Positions 57,210 through 64,000 of a stretch of 64,000 nt of DNA are shown one piece after another. Position 1 is the stretch's first letter. Each line of letters starts with the position of its first letter. Source of the DNA: Dipteronia dyeriana (lineage: Eukaryota; Streptophyta; Magnoliopsida; Sapindales; Sapindaceae); contig CM065300.1 in assembly GCA_032871835.1 (NCBI GenBank), forward strand, positions 67,901,192-67,965,191, in the 5' to 3' direction. The notes under the pieces are model-generated. The model ran no database searches. It was not told where the DNA came from and worked only from the letters and a program-made list of their open reading frames with translations. Both the position numbers and the translations under genes were made by a program.

Positions 57210-59548
57210 TGTAGGGAAAATCGATTCAAAATATGGCGGAAGGGTAAAATTAGGGTTTTGCATATTTAAAAAAAATCATTTAAAAGAAAGAACGTTAACC
57301 CTAGATCAATTGACATTTAATTAAAGTATCATACCTTTTTCTCGTGACGATTGAACTAGCGTCAAATTGAATCCGTAAGATCTTCCAATCTAATCACGAA
57401 TGTGAATCACCTTGGAGTGTGAGCTCTCTTTCTTTAAACTATATACCTGAGGATGGAAATAAATAAAATCTCTTTCTTTTGTTAGTCACAATAATCCTCC
57501 AAGAAGAAAAACAAAGAACTTTAGGTCACTTGTGAATTATCAATCAATTTGAATGAAACTCGTATGAACCTTGATTCGATATTTTACACAAAACCTTTTA
57601 ATGTAAATGCTACAAGTGCACTATAGAATAGAAAACATTCTTTCTTCCCTTTCTTATTTCCCGAATTTTTACACACTTATCTTTAGAGTTGAAAGAATTT
57701 ATCTAGAGCAATAACCAGATTCCCTTCACACAAAAATTCTCTCTTGGCCGAATTTCTCCTTAGAAAATAATGTCGTGACCAAATTTTCTCTAACCAAAAA
57801 TTAGCCTTGGCCTAATTCTCTTTGAGATATATATATATTGACCGAATTCTACATCCTTTTATTTTAGGAGACCAAATCCTCTCTTAAAGAGGATTTACTT
57901 GGTGGGCCAGAATTCTATCTCTAGGTGGATTTACTTGGTGAGAAAGAATCATTTTTCATAAAAGATTTCTTTTCCACATCAGAACTCCTAATCCAAATCA
58001 AATAGTGTATTTATTCAATAACCAATTATTGAATAAAATTTAATTGTGACTATATTAAAACTTCCTAATTTGACCAATTGTCAACTAGAGTTTTAATAGA
58101 AATCACATACTTCTTAATTTGACTAGATAAATAAATTCCTTTTATTTATCTACTCATCAAATATAGTATTTGATACTTATCATATTACCAACAATAATAT
58201 GACTCTAGGAGACCATCTCTTACTAGGAAAAAGATTTTGACTTTTAATTAGACAATAAATTAATTTCCATTAATTAAAAAAAAACAATGTATAAGGTTGT
58301 TATATAGCCTCTTGTCACCCAAGCTATATAAATATGGGCTAAATATTGTTTTTTCAATTTTATTAAATCCATTGGACTTTAATAAAAGGTCCACATGTAA
58401 ACTAAACTCATTCTTACTAAAAGACACAAGCCCACATGCCTTAATACAATTTTAGATGGACCCATAATTTGGTCCGGTAGAATATATCAAACGATCCATG
58501 TAAGTTCTTGTGAATTGGGGATCTTAACGGGCTATCTAAATTTAAGCTTCAATAGACATAACCTAATCACAATCAACAAATGATTCATATAGGTCAGATA
58601 TATTTATTTCAAGTTCATTCCATTAAAGAAATAAAATTGAACTCTTAAATAAAGATAGAATAATTTAATATTGCTCATTCAAACCCTAGACAATCATAAT
58701 GGAGAAAGTGTATCCTCGTGAAGAATATCAGTAATCGCTAAGAGCTCATAGACCGCCTATAGCTCCAAGTTACCATATTTGCTCATATGACCACATGTTG
58801 GAACTTGGATATTTTGACTTGTCCAGAAGCCATATTTCAGTAGTCACTATTGAAAACTTAACGTTAAGATTTAATATCCAGTACCTTCAAACCTCCATAT
58901 GATGATATTATACTCCCATTTAATAAATAGAGTCACGATGTCCATATTTATAAATGAAGTCCTCTATCGATTAACAAATGATTACCACCAAACTTTCAAG
59001 GATCGACTATGCTATATAATCGTAGTCATTGATAGCTCAAATGATAACACTTGCAACCATAATTCTGTCATTTATCTCAGGATTGAGATAGACTCTCCGA
59101 TTGTCTTCAAGTTAAAACTTTTATCCATTGACGGTTATGGGTAAATTATTTCACTGTGATCCTATTTTATGCACCCAGTGCACTAGATTCATTAGCCTAA
59201 AGACATTACACTTTGATGATTTTAGACTCATCATAACACATTTGATCCCACTCAAATGCTAGCAAAATAATCTACAACTTTGACAAGATAAAGGCGGCCA
59301 ACCTTTATTTTAAGTTGTGAATATTATTCAAAGCTAACTAAAGAATTGTGTCTACCTCATACATATCTAATTGTACGAACAAATCTTCATTTGTCATAGT
59401 CTTTTGACCTTATGATTATTTACTTTTGACAATTTTAATTACTAAACTATAAATGCTATAACATTTGTTAAACTAGAAATCACTTCATTATTATGAAAAG
59501 ATTGTGAAATACATTTTTACACTCTTGCTATCAAGCATAATGCCAACA
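57210..59548 (-). mobile_element. H: solo LTR of the B/D copia family
   Basis: 2,339 bp starting TGTAGGGAAAA and ending TGCCAACA, homologous over its length to the D LTRs in the same orientation. It is flanked by the perfect 5-bp duplication TCTTA with no internal region. This is the product of recombination between the two LTRs of one element. Relative to D it carries extra sequence near 58020-58090 and a shorter TA run at 57826-57836. Confidence 0.9.
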
Positions 59549-59553
59549 TCTTA
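59549..59553 (+). repeat. Target-site duplication of H, right (TCTTA)
   Basis: Second perfect copy of the 5-bp duplication around the solo LTR. Confidence 0.85.
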
Positions 59554-60050
59554 CTCAATTAAGGTGTCTCGAAGCACACTTTGATAAGGAAATAAACTTC
59601 CTAGTAGGTATCAGAGTTCGGATTAGGCAAAAGATCTCAAGCATTCAGAATACGATCAAAGCAGAACAGGAAAAAATAATAAAATGACTCCAACAAGTCA
59701 AAGTCTTATAAAAAATCAAAAACTTTCCTTACTTGTACACCAAAAGTTAGGGTTCTATGCATGTATAAATAGCTCCTAAAAACACCCATGAAAGGGTTAA
59801 CGATAATAATACTAGCGAGAGAGATAGAGTGTGTAAACCATACAGTCATAGTGAAGAACTTTCCCTTGTTGTCTCAGGCAACAGTGGTTTATTCCCTTCT
59901 TAGGTTTTCCACATAAAATTTTGTGTTTGTGTGCTTACTTTCTATTTCTGTTTTACTGCTTAGTTTGTTATTTTACTTTATCTTGTATGACGCCCAGCTA
60001 AATTTACATAATCTAGAAATCACCGTCAACAATTGGGCCTACACGGAGAG

Positions 60051-60949
60051 GCAAAACTGTAACATTAACTCCTGTCAAAAACTTTCTAAATAGTAACATG
60101 GCAAAAAACAGAGAAAAAAGTCAATCTCTACGTGACCCTGGTAGGGGTTAGCAACCCTGGTTTAGCAAACACCAGCATTGTTGGAGGAGATTTACCTTCT
60201 AGGACTCCAACTTCCACTAGATAAGAAGTGATAAGTTATACAGATGATGTCCCTGGTGTTTCCCAAGATGCATTCCAGTAGATCCAAGAAACCTTACGAA
60301 GAGTCATTGAAGACGCCTCTAGATAGGGAATCAACATAACTGCTACCACCAGTATGACTTCACCACATAAACTATCTGCGCTGGTGGTGGCCCAGGACCA
60401 CAAGATACATTCTAAGATAGTAGCAATGAACCTAGGATCACCACATAAACCCACTAACGATAGGGTGGATCATCATGAAGGGAGGGAACATTCCTGAAAG
60501 AGGGACGACTACCAAGATGACCAAGATCACAAAGAGTGTAGAGGTAGAGAAAATTGAGAAACAGGGGAAAGTAAGAGCTTTAGTTAATTGGCTGACATCA
60601 TGAAGGGAGTGATCAAGAAGACAGAAATGGAAGTTGTAGGCAGAGATCCCAATTGATTTTGACTGACTCGGATGAACCACCTAGAAGGTGTAGAGAGATA
60701 ACCCTTATGGTTAAGTATGGACGACCACCAAGATAACCGTTATGACCAAGTCACAGGATGAGTTTCGAGGGACTCCTGTAGCCTCACCATCCATTAGAGA
60801 TTCAATGAGCATGAAGAGCCAGAGGGTGAATAAGAAGTCTTATTAAGAAGGATAGAAGACCTAGAGTGAAGGCAAGGTTGAGGATATCTAGTAATCGGAA
60901 ACTAATGTAGTCAATTCATCGAGTCCATAAGCCAAACCAGCTTTTTTGA
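60051..60949 (+). other. Leader and gag N-terminal region of element I
   Basis: No intact frame. Repetitive 'accaccaagat' and 'gaaccta' motifs and purine-rich sequence fit a decayed gag N-terminal linker. Minus-strand frames at 60236-60680 show no domain. Confidence 0.3.
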
Positions 60950-61718
60950 AAATTTCAGGATGCTACATGTGAAGCAATTTCGATCTAAGACTGACCCCCA
61001 AGAGCATGTCAGAAGATATCAGAGTGTGACAACACAGTATGACTTTGACGATGCACTCATCATGTTCGCTCAAACACTAGGGGATAAAGGATCTAGATGG
61101 TTCAGTGGCCTCACTGGGGATTGATCAAGAATTTTGACGAATTAATACAAGCCTTCACCAGATAGTTCATAAGGAATATTCAACCTAGAAAATCAATATT
61201 CATTTTATTGACTTATGATGTTGTAATGGTGTCTGCATTCATTAACAGCTTGCAGCATAGCCAGTTATCACTTAGTATGAGGCCGAAGGGCTCGGCCACC
61301 TATGAAAACATGGTGGATGATGTTGGAGGATAGGCAATGGCAGAGGAGGAACAGATAGCCCACATGGGAGAAATCATACATTGTGGCTGATGAGAGTGCA
61401 ACCAAAAATCCAAAAATGGTAATTTGAAGAGCAATAGTATGTGGGACCAAAGGAACTATCAGGGAAGGAACAAGGAAGGTCGTAAAAATGATGATAAGAA
61501 GAGCAATAGGTCCTTCTACTGGTAGTATTAGCATGAAAGTAAAAAGAAGTCCCGACTATAATGGAACACTATAATCTGTACAAGATGCCCCCAAAGTTGT
61601 CCAATTTTACAAGAAGGGATACTTTCCAGTAGTGCCAATTTCACCAGGAAAATGGCCATGAGATCTCCATATGTTACCAACTGAGATATTACATTGAAAA
61701 GTTGATTTGATAAGGGCA
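60950..61718 (+). pseudogene. Element I gag remnant (Tat-type gypsy)
   Basis: The plus-strand reading from about 60960 gives a capsid segment with DPQEHVRRYQSV, FAQTLGDKGSRWFSGL, then after a frameshift near 61125 FDELIQAFTR, a stop, FIRNIQPRKS, and a later VSAFINSLQ...ENMVDD segment. This is the Retrotrans_gag layout (RRYQ...LxGxAxxWFxxL...LxxxFxxxF). Several stops and shifts are present. The following 61400-61718 is Lys-rich tail with no clear zinc knuckle. Confidence 0.65.
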
Positions 61719-64000
61719 TAAAAATACAAACACAGTTATACACTCAAGGCTAACCTAGAGAGGGGGGGGGGGGGGGGGTGAATAGGTTAGATACCTTTTT
61801 CAACTCCATTGGAAACAAACAAAAGTTTGTCCCTCTATATTGCTTGTATCACAATATATATATCAATTAAAGACACATAATCAATATATAAAACAAGTAA
61901 AGTCTGATACAAAAAAGTAATGGTAACACATACACAATATATATTATAGAAAGAAAGTCAACTTACATAAAGAGTTCTATCCTTAGTATTCAAATAACAA
62001 GTACAAATATAAGAGATATAGAAATAGAGAAAAGTTGACACAAGATATAATGTGGTAAGCCTCCGAAGAGGAAACATCCACGGGTTAGCAACAACCGCTA
62101 AACAAAATCCACTAGTAGATAAGACAAGTACAATCTCTCAAGCTACCCCTTCACCTAAAAACTACCCTCCTATCCTACGCGTTAAGATGTCTTCCTCATG
62201 CTCAACAATCCAAGGCCTCACACCTCTTTTCAAGACTTCCTCACTCACCTTACCAGATCCTCGCAATCTAAGGCAAGACTTCTTGCTCAACTATCTGAGT
62301 CCTCCAGACTCTAGTCAAGACTTCTTCGCTCACCCTTTTTGGATCCTCACGACCCTAGGCAAGACTTCTTGCTTGAGTATCCAAATCCTCCCGACTCTAG
62401 CCAAGACTTCTTTGCTTGACAATGTCTCACACCTATTGCCAAGACTTTCTTGCTTAACAACATAGGTCTCACGCCTATTGTCAATACTTCCTTTTCATAA
62501 GGTATCTAGGTGATCATGAATGCAAAACGCAAACAAGCACACAACATAGAATGTTATGATCAACACATCCTATGGAAAATACTAGACATGAGCAAGAATG
62601 CACAAAACAAATGTAGCCTAGTCAATCATGCATGTTTAATCCATCTAGATCATGTAAGATATGTTCAACATTAATTACAACCTAGATACATGCATAGATC
62701 TAAAACTTGAATCACAAGATATGTTCAATTAATTATATAATCAAGTTTAAATCACATAAACTAAAAACATACAAAAATCATATGACAAGGTCATTTAGAT
62801 TTAAGTTAAAGTTCTAGAGCATATTCATATACATAGATTCAACAAAACACAAGAAAAGCTCAAAAGAACATAAGCACATGTATCATTGTGAGAATTCGGC
62901 CAAGAGAGCCTAATACATGTGAGGAACTATTTTTCACAAAATCAATCAATCAAAGATCATCAAATAGTCCTAGAATCAAAGCTAGCACAATACAATCCCA
63001 AACATGTGAAAACATAAGCAAAATCAAAACCTAACTCAACATGTAAGATTTCAAATGAAACTCAACCTAGCTTTAAAAGAGTTCAAAACTCAAATCAAAT
63101 CACTCACAATACACATATATATGTTGAAGAAGAAAACCCAAGGCAATTGACCAAGTTTTAAAAGAAAACTTTGAGAGAAAATCAATACCTTAGTTGATTT
63201 TGGTGCAGTCCCGTTTTTGTGAGTTTAGACTGAAACAACAGCAATAAAACTCACTCATACCTTCAGAGAAAAGATGGAGGATGAATAGACAAACACTCTC
63301 AACTTTGAATCACTCAAATCAAAGTTCAAATGAAGAAGTTACGGTGTTTGGAAGGTGAGAAAATGTAGAGAGAAAATTTTTACATACAAGTTTTAAATTT
63401 CTTCTTAGAATGAAATGTGAGAGGGAAATGAAATATAAAGGAGAGGGAAAGAATGAAGCAAAAAGACTAAATTGTCTGTCTTTGTTATTGGTTCCCCAAG
63501 ATGGCGTGTGGGCATCTCAGGGCGGCAAGGTGTTGCAGCCGAGATGACCACGCGCCATCTCGGGCTTGCACCTCTTGTTGGCCTTTGTCCAAGGTGCAAC
63601 TCCCTTGCACTCCTCTCACGTTCTTCAACCGTTCTCCGGCCTCCGAACTCAGAATTTGAATCCGTTTACGGATTACGAACCGTAACTCTCTCACCAGCAT
63701 GGAAATATAAGATACTCAACCCAAAAAAATAATAATTAGACCCGATATATGAAGACGAAGACAATGTATGCAACATGAGTTGAAAGTGTAGTATCTTTTG
63801 ACTTAGAACTTGAAATCAATAGTATGAGTAACCGAAATGACTAGAACTCAATCAAGAATGTTTTAAGACTAAATTAAAGTTCAATATCCATGTTATACAA
63901 ACATATACACAAACAAACACAATTCACACTAGAATGCAAACTACATAGAGATAGTCTTCAATCATGCATTTTCCAAAACATGTTATTTCCATACCAGTGC
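61719..64000 (-). repeat. F4: F-family LTR, runs off the window
   Basis: Reverse complement of the F3 LTR from its 3' end to about 350 bp short of its start. Includes a 17-base G run (61762-61778), minisatellite (62200-62490), TATA-like element (63431-63440) and GC-rich box (63493-63565). Whether it is a solo LTR or belongs to an element further right cannot be seen. The 137-codon frame at 62052-62465 is the antisense reading of the minisatellite and is not a gene. Confidence 0.85.
62200..62490 (-). repeat. 42-bp minisatellite, 7 units, F4 LTR
   Basis: Seven units on the minus strand, starting 'gaagtattgacaatagg' and ending 'gttgagc'. Confidence 0.85.

Larger units (their letters stand above)
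56901..60031 (+). repeat. Putative 5' LTR of element I, interrupted by H
   Basis: Its end 'aatcaccgtcaaca' followed by 'attgggcctacacggag' has the layout of a Tat LTR end plus PBS. Removing H leaves about 790 bp. No second LTR is present to confirm it. Confidence 0.4.
56901..61718 (+). mobile_element. Element I: Tat-type gypsy, 5' LTR plus gag remnant
   Basis: Putative 5' LTR (56901-57209 and 59554-60031, interrupted by solo LTR H), a PBS-like site at 60032-60050 and a gag remnant on the plus strand. The element is cut at 61718 by the F4 LTR. The LTR start is uncertain because only one LTR copy is visible. Confidence 0.5.

Overview
The window is a retrotransposon graveyard from a flowering-plant nuclear genome, most likely a dicot; the species cannot be named from sequence. 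I see no host protein gene, rRNA, tRNA gene or CRISPR array. Almost every base belongs to LTR retrotransposons inserted into one another, all decayed by stops, frameshifts and deletions. Letters name the elements. A is an Athila/Tat-type Ty3/gypsy gag-only element. B, D and H are one Ty1/copia family. E, E' and I are Tat-type gypsy elements. G and G' are a second copia LTR family. F1 to F6 are a Sirevirus-like copia family that carries no pol.

Layout: A lies at 436-6337, inserted in F5 (6338-7862). An AT-rich stretch follows (7863-9498), then a minus-strand G LTR (9513-11377). F1 gag begins at 11378 and is cut at 12209 by E', which runs to 43823, where F1 resumes in register. E' itself holds B (12561-21526), an inverted LTR fragment, F2 (21876-31835) and D (33116-42547, minus strand). 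F1 ends near 46478 against F3 (46479-52844). Next come E (52845-55317), an old F-type LTR remnant (F6), a G' LTR, element I with the solo LTR H inside its LTR, and an F4 LTR on the minus strand running off the window at 64000.

The most unusual content is the F family. It has 2.5-2.7 kb LTRs, a Met-type PBS and a gag with two zinc knuckles and a coiled coil. Where pol should be, it has about 1.7 kb of non-coding spacer and an ORF of about 353 codons that resembles the 'putative plant transposon protein' family. Its LTRs carry a 42-bp minisatellite in which every unit can fold a small hairpin whose two arms change together. They also carry a GC-rich palindromic box upstream of the TATA box. F copies must borrow reverse transcriptase and integrase from another element. 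B and D are near-complete copia elements with a full domain order but lesions in the catalytic centres.

Inferred order of events: F1 inserted first, E' into F1, then B, D and F2 into E'. H inserted later into the LTR of I and collapsed to a solo LTR. Percent identities and ages were not calculated; all homologies were judged by reading.
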